Shown one piece after another: positions 55,521 to 64,000 of a DNA stretch of 64,000 nucleotides (the first letter of the stretch is position 1; each line of letters begins with the position of its first letter). The DNA lies in the NCBI GenBank assembly GCA_024636345.1, contig JAGXHG010000040.1, positions 1-64,000 on the forward strand. The letters run 5' to 3'. The notes under the pieces are model-generated. The model was not told the DNA's origin. It searched no databases and was given only the letters and a program-made list of their open reading frames with translations. Both the position numbers and the translations under genes were made by a program. The DNA comes from Desulfobulbaceae bacterium. Its GTDB lineage: Bacteria > Desulfobacterota > Desulfobulbia > Desulfobulbales > Desulfocapsaceae.

Positions 55521-57248
55521 ATGAATGATTCGTTAGATCTCTGGAAACTGCTGGCCGGTCTCTCTATCTTCCTCTATGGGATGTTTCTTCTGGAAGACGC
55601 CATCAAGGCCATGTCCGGCAGGGCCTTCCGCCAGATGATCAGGTATTATACCAACGGCCGTCTGCGCTCCATCGGCAGCGGCGCCTTTATCACCGCGATC
55701 CTCCAGTCCAGTTCGGCGGTCTCTCTCATGGTCCTGGCCTTTGTGGGAGCAGGGGTGATGACCATGGAAAACGGGATCGGAGTAATGATGGGCGCCAATA
55801 TCGGTACCACTCTTACCTCCTGGATCGTAGCGGTTTTCGGCTTTAAACTGAAGATCGAAGCCTTTGCCCTGCCTCTGGTCGCCGCAGGCGGGCTCATTTT
55901 CATTATTTTCGGCCCCTCTTCCAAGCTCTTTCAGGGCAGCAGGCTGCTGATCGGTTTCGGTTTTCTCTTTCTTGGTCTCGATTTCATGAAGACCGGGGTC
56001 GAGAACTTTGCCCAGCATATCGACATCAGTACCATTGCCGATTACGGGCTCTGGCTCTACCTTGTCTTCGGCATTGTGATCACTGCCCTGATGCAGTCGA
56101 GCTCAGCCTCCATCGCCATCGTCCTTACCGGATTGAACACCGGCCTGATCACCTTTGAGACCTCACTGGCCATAGTCATCGGCGCCAATATCGGCACCAC
56201 TGTTACCGTACTTCTCGGTTCCATCGGAGGGATCCAGTCCAAGAAACGGGTGAGTACCAGCCATCTGGTCTTTAACCTGGGGACCGGCATCGTGGCCTTT
56301 GCCGCCGTGCAACCCCTGTCGTGGCTGGTTTCCCGTTTCATTGATATCTCCACCAACGCGGTCATGGCCCTGGCCCTCTTTCATACCCTTTTCAACGTCA
56401 TGGGCGTGATCATCTTTTTTCCCTTTATCGGAATTCTTGCTCGTTTTTTGGTCCGCACCTTTCCCGACCGCAAGGAGGTGCTGACCGTCTATCTCAATAA
56501 TACCCCCACGGAAGTCACGGATGCGGCCACTTCCTCCCTGCGTAATGAGATCCTTCACCTCTTTGAAGAGTGTCAGTTATACAGCCTCCGGACTTTCAGA
56601 ATCGATGACAAATTGATTTTTGACCATGTGCTGCCCTTTGAAAAAAATTCACCCAAGCGCAACACACTCCCTGAGTTTTATGAAAACGTGAAGCTCCTGC
56701 ACGGTGAAATCATCGAGTTTTACGCCAAACTACTCAGTGCCCAACTGGCAGAGAAAGAGGCCAGAGAGCTGGAGCGTATGATTTATGCCTCGCGCAATAT
56801 CATGAACTCCATCAAGAACACCAAGGGAATGAAAAGTGACATGGACGAGTTTGAGAGCTCCGACAATGAATACCTGAATCAGCAGTACAAAGTGTTTCGG
56901 CGCCGCCTGGTGGAACTGTACCATGACATCAACCGCTTCCTGGCGATTGACAATCCGCAGGAACAATACCGTAGCCTGCTGCGGACGGTGGTTCACATTG
57001 AACAGATGGACAAGCAGTGCATCCAGATGGTGATGAAGAGGGCCGCTGCTGGAGAGATTAATGAACTGGAAATCGCCTCCCTGCTCATGGCCAACCGTCT
57101 CTTTAGCCAGTCCAGCCGACTCCAGGTATTTGCCCTCAAAGATCTACTCCTCACCGAGAAGGAGATCCACGAGTTTGACCAGGCCATGGACATGAAGGAA
57201 CTCATCGATGAGGAACAGCAAAAACCGGCGGAGACCCCGTCCGTCTAA
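55521..57248 (+). CDS. Na+/phosphate symporter family protein, second paralogue
   Basis: A 575-residue NptA-family transporter. The first repeat has LQSSSAVSLMVLAF and GANIGTTLTSWIV, and the second has MQSSSASIAIVLTG and GANIGTTVTVLLG. The C-terminal 230 residues form a soluble helical PhoU-like domain, more divergent than in the paralogue at 44081. The two share architecture but differ widely in sequence, so this is an old duplication or separate acquisition. It is followed 41 bp later by a small Lrp-type ligand-binding protein. Confidence 0.88.
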   Translation: MNDSLDLWKLLAGLSIFLYGMFLLEDAIKAMSGRAFRQMIRYYTNGRLRSIGSGAFITAILQSSSAVSLMVLAFVGAGVMTMENGIGVMMGANIGTTLTSWIVAVFGFKLKIEAFALPLVAAGGLIFIIFGPSSKLFQGSRLLIGFGFLFLGLDFMKTGVENFAQHIDISTIADYGLWLYLVFGIVITALMQSSSASIAIVLTGLNTGLITFETSLAIVIGANIGTTVTVLLGSIGGIQSKKRVSTSHLVFNLGTGIVAFAAVQPLSWLVSRFIDISTNAVMALALFHTLFNVMGVIIFFPFIGILARFLVRTFPDRKEVLTVYLNNTPTEVTDAATSSLRNEILHLFEECQLYSLRTFRIDDKLIFDHVLPFEKNSPKRNTLPEFYENVKLLHGEIIEFYAKLLSAQLAEKEARELERMIYASRNIMNSIKNTKGMKSDMDEFESSDNEYLNQQYKVFRRRLVELYHDINRFLAIDNPQEQYRSLLRTVVHIEQMDKQCIQMVMKRAAAGEINELEIASLLMANRLFSQSSRLQVFALKDLLLTEKEIHEFDQAMDMKELIDEEQQKPAETPSV

Positions 57249-57289
57249 AGAATAGTGGAAGAAACTAACAACAATGATAAGGAGAAAAA

Positions 57290-57568
57290 ATGGTTACATC
57301 GATCATTCTCATCAATTCGGAAAGAACCAAGATTAACGAAGTGGCCGAACAAATAGCCGCCATGGACGGGATATCCGAGGTTTATTCTGTAAGTGGCAAC
57401 TACGATCTTATCGCCATTGCCCGTGTTGCATCCAATGAAGACCTTGCCGATCTGGTTACGAATAAACTCCTGACTATCGAATCCATTGTCAAATCAGAGA
57501 CCATGCTCGCCTTTAAGGCCTTCTCCCGTCACGATCTGGACGGTATGTTTCAGATCGGTATGACATAA
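57290..57568 (+). CDS. Stand-alone Lrp/AsnC ligand-binding (RAM) domain protein
   Basis: A 92-residue protein matching only the C-terminal effector-binding domain of Lrp/AsnC regulators: MVTSIILINSERTKINEVAE, GISEVYSVSGNYDLIAIARV and SETMLAFKAF. The helix-turn-helix half is absent, so it does not bind DNA alone. Such small RAM-domain proteins form dimers or octamers that bind amino acids, and some pair with full regulators. GGAG lies about 7 bases before the ATG. Co-transcription with the Na/Pi symporter upstream is likely. Confidence 0.88.
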   Translation: MVTSIILINSERTKINEVAEQIAAMDGISEVYSVSGNYDLIAIARVASNEDLADLVTNKLLTIESIVKSETMLAFKAFSRHDLDGMFQIGMT

Positions 57569-57761
57569 TAGACTCACTGAGACAGACGATTGCCAAGGTT
57601 CTGGACAAAAAAGCACCTCGGCCAATACGCCATGATTTTGTGAAAGCGGTAAGCTCTGCTGATTGGCGAAGACGCACCACAACACCCTTCATGCCAGAAA
57701 TCAAAAACCACTTGATGCGGCCTTAAGCCCTCATCCACATAAGCTCAGCAAACACCAAACC

Positions 57762-60700
57762 ATGTTCTATCTCCATCTCTCTAACAGGACTGAAAATCTC
57801 CTCGCTCAGCTGGTTGAGATCCTGCGTAACGAGCCTCGTCGCAACCTGTTTGCCAAAGAGTATTTTCTCATCCAGAGTCAGGGGATGGAGCGGATGCTCT
57901 CCCAGCGGCTGGCCGATTCCTTTCCGGTCTGGTGCAATTTTGAGTATCTCTTGCCCACCCGGTTTTTTGATCTGATGGCCAGCCGGATGAACATGGTCAT
58001 CAATCCGGATGCCTTTGCCCGGGATGCGCTTGCCTGGCGTATTGATGCCCTGTTGCAGCAGATAAAGCAACAGGAACAAGAAAAGCCGAGCCCTCTCTTT
58101 GCACCACTTCTCCGCTATATGAGTGGGGAACAGAGCGGGTTGAAGCGCTATCAGCTTTCCCAGCAACTGGCCAATATCTTTGATCAGTATCAGATCATGC
58201 GGCTGGAAATGCTCGATGGCTGGCAGCAGCAGAGATTGAGTACCAGAAATCCGGCGGAAGAATGGCAGATGGCCCTGTGGACAAAACTGCGTACGTCCCT
58301 TGACAACACCCCGCACCGCGGAGAAATGCTGCGCCAGTTTCTCCAACGGCTGCAAGGACCGGAAGACGTTGCAGCCATCCTGCCCGCCCGTCTCTCGGTC
58401 TTTGGTCTGCACAGTATGCCGCCCCTGCTGCTGGATTGTCTGCACGCCATCTCCTGCCATTGCGAGGTCCATCTCTATCTCCTCACCCCCTGTCAAAACT
58501 ACTGGCTTGACATCCCCGGGAAGCGGCAGTTGATACGGGAAAATCTTTCCCGACTGCACGATAATATCGAACCGGTTCCGTTTATTCCTGAAATTCACCC
58601 CCTGCTGAACTCCCTTGGAAAACAGGGTCAGGACTTTCAGGCCATGCTCCTTGATCGTATTGACAACCTGATAGACACTGACAGCTACGAAGATCCGGTG
58701 CAGACAAAGACACCCTGCCTGCTGCACCGCCTGCAATCTGACCTGCTTGATGGCGGATGGAAAGAGAGACAGGATGATGAGAAGATCTGCCTTGATTCCT
58801 CTCTGACCATTGTCTCCTGCCACTCGGCCGTCCGGGAGGTAATGGTTCTCAAGGATCAGGTCCTGCGCTGGCTCGACTCCAATCCGGAGATGGAACTGCG
58901 GGATATTGTGGTCATGGCCCCTGACATCCAGGAATATGCCGCCATTATTCCAGCCATCTTTCATGATATTCAGCACTCCATTGCCGACCGCAGCCTGCGC
59001 CACCGCAACTCCAGCCTGGCCGTTTTTCTTCAGTTCCTTGATCTGGCAGTCAGCCGCTGCTCCTGGTCTGAGGTCATTGATCTATTGGCAAGGCCGGAGC
59101 TTATGCCTGCCTTTTCTCTCACCGAGTCCGACTGCGAACTGATTCAGCACTGGATCGTAAGCTCCGGTATCCGCTGGGGACTCTCGGTCAAACAGCTTAA
59201 GAGCCTGGACTTGGTCGCTCCTGCGCCATCCCTGGCACCCACAACACAGGACGCGCCCGTACAGGCAGAGGTCACCTGGCAGGCCGGACTTGATCGTCTG
59301 CTCATGGGATATGCCATGGATTGGGACCTGCCGGTGGATGGCATCCTGCCCTATCCCGATATCGAAGGAAGTCAGGCCCGGCCTCTGGGCGGCTTGTGTC
59401 AGTTCATCGAACTGCTGGCCCAGGCGGCAGAACTCCTTGCCCGGCCCCGTCCTCTGGCTGACTGGTCAACGCTCCTGCTCTCCTATGTTGATGCCTTGTT
59501 TGGCCCGGACAGGGAAGATCTTGCCCAGTTACGGGAGATCCTGACCACTCTTGACAGTAGTTTTGGCACCTTTCACCACCACGATGTCCCCCTTGAGGTG
59601 ATACGGGCCTGGCTGGAGACAACGGCCTCGGAGAGCAAGAGCAGCGCCGGATTTCTGCGCGGCCAGCTCACCTTCTGCTCCATGCTGCCCATGCGCTCCA
59701 TCCCCTTTCAGGCAGTCTGTCTGCTGGGGCTGAACGATGGGGTCTTTCCCAAGACCGACCGCCATCCGCCCTTTGATCTGCTGGGTGAGAAGTTCATCCC
59801 CGGAGACCGTTCCAAACGAGGCGATGACCGTTACCAGTTCCTTGAGGCCCTGCTCTCGGCCAGAAAGTATCTCTATCTCAGTCATGTAGGCCAATCGATC
59901 CGCTCGGGAAATGCTATCCCGCCCTCGGTGCTGATCACCGAACTGATCGAGGCCCTCAGGCTCTCTTACGGCATTGAAAATCCAATGCAGACCCATCCCC
60001 TGCAACCCTTTTCTCCCCGTTATTTCCGGGTCCCGCTTCATCCATCCATGGAGCGCGCGACACTGAGCCATCCCTGGCCTGCGTCCGGTCTGTTCAGCTA
60101 TAATGAGCATAACTGTGAAGTGGCCAAGGCCCTGGTCCAACCGCCGCAGATCCAGAACCCCGAACCATGGTGGTCGGGATCGCTGCCTGACGATGACACT
60201 CATATTGTAAACATCGTTGATCTGCTCCGCTTCTTTGCCCATCCGCAAAAATGGTTTGTGCGCAACAGACTGGATATCCGGCTGGATACTGAAGATGAAC
60301 TCCCCGGAGACAGCGAGCTCTTCAGCGTGGCCGGCCTTGACCGCTATCTGATCAATCAGGAGCTGGTCCAGAGCAAGATAGCGAGCGATGCTGGAGCGGA
60401 GAGAGCCATTCTCACCAGATTGAAGACCCAGGGCCGCTGGATGCTGGGCGCCCCCGGCCAACTTGCCTTTGACCGGATAATTCCGGAACTGTCAGCCTTT
60501 GTCGCCCGGATTCAGGCCAAAGAGATGGGCCGGCGCCTGCCGGATCTGCCCATTGATCTGCAGGTCGGCGAATATCGCCTGGTAGGCCAACTTGCAGAGC
60601 TCCATGAAAACGGCATCCTGCTAGCCCGCTATACAGAGTGCAAGGGCAAAGATCTTCTCAAGGCCTGGATTCATCACCTGCTCGCCGCTGCCACCATCCC

Positions 60701-61109
60701 TGGCTCGCGCGGCATTAGGCCATCCCTGGCCGTCGCCGCTGCCACCACACCCGTCACTACCCATCTGCTGACCAAGGACCTGGATCTCTGTTTTCCGCCC
60801 TGCCCTGATCCCCTTGCCCGACTTGGTGAACTGATGGCAATTTACAGGCAGGGCTATTCCTCTCCCAGCCCCCTGCTGGTGGAACCGGCCTGGACCTTTA
60901 TCCAGCAGCAGGACAAGCTCCGGGGCAGAACACCGCCACTGCAGGCGGCAATAACAGCTCTCGCCAACAATCTGGAACGGGGTTATGAACCCGAGCTGAC
61001 CCTGCTCTATGGTGATTGTGATCCGGACACCTTGCTTGGCCCGGAATTCCAGCGGCTGTGTCAGGAGTTCCTTGGCCCAATCTGGGCAGCAGGAGAGAAA
61101 AATCCATGA
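57762..61109 (+). CDS. recC: Exodeoxyribonuclease V subunit gamma RecC
   Basis: RecC is the Chi-recognising, non-catalytic subunit of the RecBCD helicase-nuclease that processes double-strand breaks for recombination and degrades foreign DNA. From ATG 57762 the protein has 1115 residues, the RecC size, starting MFYLHLSNRTENLLAQLVEIL. Family landmarks include FLIQSQGMERMLSQRLAD, SVFGLHSMPPLLLDCLHAI, RSIPFQAVCLLGLNDGVFP and RSKRGDDRYQFLEALLSAR. The frame is open to a TTG at 57663, but those extra 33 residues are unlike RecC. Its stop overlaps the recB start (ATGA). Confidence 0.95.
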   Translation: MFYLHLSNRTENLLAQLVEILRNEPRRNLFAKEYFLIQSQGMERMLSQRLADSFPVWCNFEYLLPTRFFDLMASRMNMVINPDAFARDALAWRIDALLQQIKQQEQEKPSPLFAPLLRYMSGEQSGLKRYQLSQQLANIFDQYQIMRLEMLDGWQQQRLSTRNPAEEWQMALWTKLRTSLDNTPHRGEMLRQFLQRLQGPEDVAAILPARLSVFGLHSMPPLLLDCLHAISCHCEVHLYLLTPCQNYWLDIPGKRQLIRENLSRLHDNIEPVPFIPEIHPLLNSLGKQGQDFQAMLLDRIDNLIDTDSYEDPVQTKTPCLLHRLQSDLLDGGWKERQDDEKICLDSSLTIVSCHSAVREVMVLKDQVLRWLDSNPEMELRDIVVMAPDIQEYAAIIPAIFHDIQHSIADRSLRHRNSSLAVFLQFLDLAVSRCSWSEVIDLLARPELMPAFSLTESDCELIQHWIVSSGIRWGLSVKQLKSLDLVAPAPSLAPTTQDAPVQAEVTWQAGLDRLLMGYAMDWDLPVDGILPYPDIEGSQARPLGGLCQFIELLAQAAELLARPRPLADWSTLLLSYVDALFGPDREDLAQLREILTTLDSSFGTFHHHDVPLEVIRAWLETTASESKSSAGFLRGQLTFCSMLPMRSIPFQAVCLLGLNDGVFPKTDRHPPFDLLGEKFIPGDRSKRGDDRYQFLEALLSARKYLYLSHVGQSIRSGNAIPPSVLITELIEALRLSYGIENPMQTHPLQPFSPRYFRVPLHPSMERATLSHPWPASGLFSYNEHNCEVAKALVQPPQIQNPEPWWSGSLPDDDTHIVNIVDLLRFFAHPQKWFVRNRLDIRLDTEDELPGDSELFSVAGLDRYLINQELVQSKIASDAGAERAILTRLKTQGRWMLGAPGQLAFDRIIPELSAFVARIQAKEMGRRLPDLPIDLQVGEYRLVGQLAELHENGILLARYTECKGKDLLKAWIHHLLAAATIPGSRGIRPSLAVAAATTPVTTHLLTKDLDLCFPPCPDPLARLGELMAIYRQGYSSPSPLLVEPAWTFIQQQDKLRGRTPPLQAAITALANNLERGYEPELTLLYGDCDPDTLLGPEFQRLCQEFLGPIWAAGEKNP

Positions 61110-64000
61110 ATATCCCCCAGGAAACATTTGACGCCGCCACCGCCCGTCTACACAAAGGGATCAATCTGGTGGAGGCCAGCGCCGGAACAGGCAAGACCTT
61201 TGCCATCGCCATGCTGGTCCTGCGTTTTGTAACTGAATTTGGTTTTCCCCTGCAGAACGTCCTGGTGGTGACCTTTACCAAGTCGGCCACTGAAGAGCTG
61301 AAAGAGCGAATCCGGGCACGGCTGGCTTCAGCCCGGGAGCTGCTTGACCACAGCCACAGGCCCGATATCTGCAGCCAGAGTGATCCCGCGCTTACGGCCT
61401 GGCACGCCGGACTCACCGAGCATGGTATCAGTGAACACCTTGCCCGGGAGCGGCTGGAACTGGCCCTCCTCGATATGGATCTTGCCGCCGTCTTCACCAT
61501 CCACAGTTTCTGTCAGCGCATGCTTCAGGAACAGGCACTGGAGAGCGGCCAGCTCTTTGACTTTACCCTGACTACCGATCTGAGCAGCCAGCGCAATCAG
61601 ATCATCCATGATTATTGGCGGCGCAATGTTTACAGACTCTCTCCCCTCCACTGCGCCCTGATCACCGAGAAGTACAGAACCCCTGACGATCTCTATAAAA
61701 GCATCCAGGGGACGGGGAGAAGGGGTGACCGGATTGAGCCGCAGGCGGAAACAGTAACAGATGCCCTGGATTCTTTTGACAAACGGTTGATCCGCCTCTC
61801 TGACTGGTGGCGGACCAAAGCAGACACCTTGCACATTTGTCTGGAAAAGGCCCTTGGTGAGGAGAAATTCAAGGCCGAGCTGCAGAATAATTTTTCCGGC
61901 TGGTGGCGGCAGATGGACGACTTCCTCCTCCACAACAGTCTGCAGCTGCCCGACAGCATGGAGTTCCTCAGCACAGACGGGATGATGAGGGCGCTCAATG
62001 GTCACAAATTCAGGGCCGGCGGCGGCCAGGGAAGCGAAGAAAAAAAACAGGCCTTTATCGATACCCTGCCCTTGCCGGCACAGGAGCTTGCCGACTTTCG
62101 CCAGGCCTGGCAGGATGTAACCCTAGCCTTCCGCAAGGGCCTTTTCTATGAACTTGCAACCGGGCTGTCCCACACCCTGCGCCGTCAAAAACTGCTCTCT
62201 TTTGATGATCTGATCTCCCAACTGGAAAAGGGACTGCGGGGCAGCCAGGGGCCGGAGCTGCGGCAGATTATCAGCAACCGCTATCAGGCCGCCCTGATTG
62301 ATGAGTTTCAGGATACGGACAACGCGCAGTACTCCATCTTTTCGACCCTCTTCGCCGGTTCCTCCCATTATCTGTACCTGATTGGCGACCCCAAACAGGC
62401 TATCTACACCTTCCGGGGGGCGGACATCTACTCCTATTTCAAGGCCCGGGAGCAGGCAGATATCCACCTGAGCCTGGCAAGGAACTACCGCTCTCATCCG
62501 GCTCTGGTTGAGGCCGTCAACCAGCTGTTCCAGTTACGGGAAGATGCCTTCGCCAGCGAAGAACTTTCTTATCACCCTGTCCTTCCGGCAAAAAATGCGG
62601 ACGATGGCCAACTGCTGGCTGATGGCAAGAGTATGGCCGTCATGGTCTATTGCGAACTGGCCGCCTCGGATGCCAAAGACGGCAGATGGAGTTCCGGCAA
62701 GGCAACAAAGCAGATTGTCTCTTATGTGGTCACAGAAATCGCGCGTCTGCTCAGCCCGGTGAGTCCCATCATGCTGACTGCCACAAGAGATAAGAGCTTG
62801 CAGCAACAAGTGCTGGCACCCAGAGACATTGCCATTCTGGTCAGGAGTCATAAGCAGGCGGAACAATTTCAGGCTGCCCTGGCCCATGCCGGAATTCCCG
62901 CAGTCATGGCCAGTCAGCAATCGGTGTTCACCACCAGTGAGTGCCATGATCTCTTTCTGCTCATGCAGGCACTCTCTTCTCCAGGAGACACCTCGCTGCT
63001 GAAGACCGCACTCACCAGTTCCTGGTTTTCCATGAATGGGATGGAGTTATATGCCTCCTGGCAGGACCCGGAACAGGTGGATCAGTGGCTGACCCGCTTC
63101 CATGACTACCATCTGCTCTGGCAGGAGCGCGGCTTTCTGGCCATGATGACCCGTCTCCTTGAGATGGAAAAGATCCTTATCAATCTGACTCGGCAGCCAT
63201 TGGCCGAACGTAAGATCTCCAATATCCACCACCTCCTTGAATTGATCCAGACAGCAGAAACGGACGAGGCCATGGGACCGGCCAAGACCCTGCAATGGCT
63301 GCAGACCATGAAGGAAGAACAACATGGCATGGAGAACACCGAACTGCGGCTGGAAAGCGACGAAGAGGCGGTCAAGATTGTCACCATGCACAGCGCCAAG
63401 GGACTGGAATATCCCGTGGTCTTCTCTCCTTTTCTCTGGCATCGCAACAATTACCTCAAATCGGAGAAGGATTGCGTAACCTGTCATGACGGCACTGAAG
63501 GAACCGGCAGGGAACTGGTAATGGATCTGGGTTCCCCGCTCTTTGAGGAACACAAGGCCCAGGCGCTGCAAGAAGAACTGGCGGAAGAACTGCGACTGGC
63601 CTATGTGGCCCTGACTCGGGCCCGCTGCCGCTGTTACGCCTTCTGGGCCGATGTGAAGGGGAACAGGTTTATCGCCGATTCCAGGGAATCGGCCCTGTCC
63701 TGGCTGTTATCCCTGGAACAGGGATTGGAGTTTGCCACCCAGATACAGACTTTGCAAACACAGGCTGCAGACAAGTCCGTGGTCTATGAACTTCTTGCCG
63801 CCGACAACAATGAACCTGTGGTGATAAGCAATCGGCAGGAAAAGGCGGATGAACTCATGCCCCTGGTATTCACCGGTCGTCATCTGCATACCGACTGGTT
63901 GCTGCACAGTTACTCATCCCTGACTCATCAACCTGACACCCCTCCTGCCAGGTCAGAGAGGCCTGCCAGCTCGAACGTATCAGAGTCCGACGGAACGGTC
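61106..64000 (+). CDS. recB: Exodeoxyribonuclease V subunit beta RecB (3' end outside window)
   Basis: RecB is the 3'-5' helicase and the nuclease of RecBCD. The frame is open from 61106 to the window end (965 codons), with the nuclease domain mostly beyond it. The UvrD-like helicase motifs are in order: Walker A EASAGTGKTFAIAML (Lys30), VVTFTKSATEELKERIRARL, FTIHSFCQRMLQEQA, Walker B AALIDEFQDTD, IGDPKQAIYTFRGADIYSY, LARNYRSHPALV and VTMHSAKGLEYPVVF. It overlaps recC by 4 bases; recD probably follows outside the window. Confidence 0.95.
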   Translation, partial: MNIPQETFDAATARLHKGINLVEASAGTGKTFAIAMLVLRFVTEFGFPLQNVLVVTFTKSATEELKERIRARLASARELLDHSHRPDICSQSDPALTAWHAGLTEHGISEHLARERLELALLDMDLAAVFTIHSFCQRMLQEQALESGQLFDFTLTTDLSSQRNQIIHDYWRRNVYRLSPLHCALITEKYRTPDDLYKSIQGTGRRGDRIEPQAETVTDALDSFDKRLIRLSDWWRTKADTLHICLEKALGEEKFKAELQNNFSGWWRQMDDFLLHNSLQLPDSMEFLSTDGMMRALNGHKFRAGGGQGSEEKKQAFIDTLPLPAQELADFRQAWQDVTLAFRKGLFYELATGLSHTLRRQKLLSFDDLISQLEKGLRGSQGPELRQIISNRYQAALIDEFQDTDNAQYSIFSTLFAGSSHYLYLIGDPKQAIYTFRGADIYSYFKAREQADIHLSLARNYRSHPALVEAVNQLFQLREDAFASEELSYHPVLPAKNADDGQLLADGKSMAVMVYCELAASDAKDGRWSSGKATKQIVSYVVTEIARLLSPVSPIMLTATRDKSLQQQVLAPRDIAILVRSHKQAEQFQAALAHAGIPAVMASQQSVFTTSECHDLFLLMQALSSPGDTSLLKTALTSSWFSMNGMELYASWQDPEQVDQWLTRFHDYHLLWQERGFLAMMTRLLEMEKILINLTRQPLAERKISNIHHLLELIQTAETDEAMGPAKTLQWLQTMKEEQHGMENTELRLESDEEAVKIVTMHSAKGLEYPVVFSPFLWHRNNYLKSEKDCVTCHDGTEGTGRELVMDLGSPLFEEHKAQALQEELAEELRLAYVALTRARCRCYAFWADVKGNRFIADSRESALSWLLSLEQGLEFATQIQTLQTQAADKSVVYELLAADNNEPVVISNRQEKADELMPLVFTGRHLHTDWLLHSYSSLTHQPDTPPARSERPASSNVSESDGTV

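Noticed and set aside
57723-59003. 426-codon minus-strand open frame across recC
   Set aside because: It is opposite a strongly supported recC, and the translation lacks recognisable domains.

Overview
This window comes from a Gram-negative bacterium: it makes KDO and exports LPS (kdsA, kdsC, lptC), has a Wza-type outer-membrane polysaccharide exporter and makes dTDP-rhamnose. The gene set (CZB-domain chemoreceptor, KDO genes behind pyrG, Na/Pi symporters with PhoU domains, RecBC, a small two-cluster ferredoxin) would suit a Desulfobacterota lineage such as Desulfobulbales. That placement is inference from gene content only.

Layout. (1) 1-4769 is a decayed sensory locus. The end of an IS3-family element has truncated a chemoreceptor gene, which also carries a frameshift before its zinc-binding tail. 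It is followed by a cheB scrap, a histidine kinase that has lost its ATPase domain, and the stub of a response regulator. (2) 4776-14951 is mostly housekeeping: msrAB, pyrG, kdsA, a secreted subtilase sitting inside the KDO gene series, kdsC, lptC, trmO, a MITE-like palindrome, an enoyl-ACP reductase and an NDH-2-like flavoprotein. (3) 15013-36891 is a large Wzx/Wzy exopolysaccharide locus built as two converging gene series. The + series holds an S74 fibre-like protein, a GH9 glucanase, a glycosyltransferase, the initiating phosphoglycosyltransferase and an acyltransferase. The - series holds an AAA/SPOR protein, Wza, a Wzc-like co-polymerase, a separate degenerate BY-kinase, a polymerase, a flippase, four glycosyltransferases, a deacetylase and an unknown secreted protein. 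galE follows. (4) 38335-47832 handles phosphate and ions: pstSCAB-phoU, corA, a Na/Pi symporter, a DUF486 gene broken by an in-frame TGA, and nhaA. (5) 47937-52714 holds rmlACDB and an O-antigen-ligase-type protein. (6) 52978-64000 holds a ferredoxin, rsmE, two unknown genes arranged head to head, a second Na/Pi symporter, a stand-alone Lrp ligand-binding domain, recC and the start of recB.

The most interesting unexplained signal is a pair of 96-bp sequences at 7631-7726 and 50259-50354. They have identical length and spacing, each contains the stop codon of the gene it follows (pyrG, rmlD), and each lies just before another cell-envelope sugar gene (kdsA, rmlB). Two potential helices are conserved, and each shows a C-G to T-A compensatory change between copies. 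This looks like a structured repeat or cis-regulatory RNA. No tRNA, rRNA or CRISPR array was recognised.
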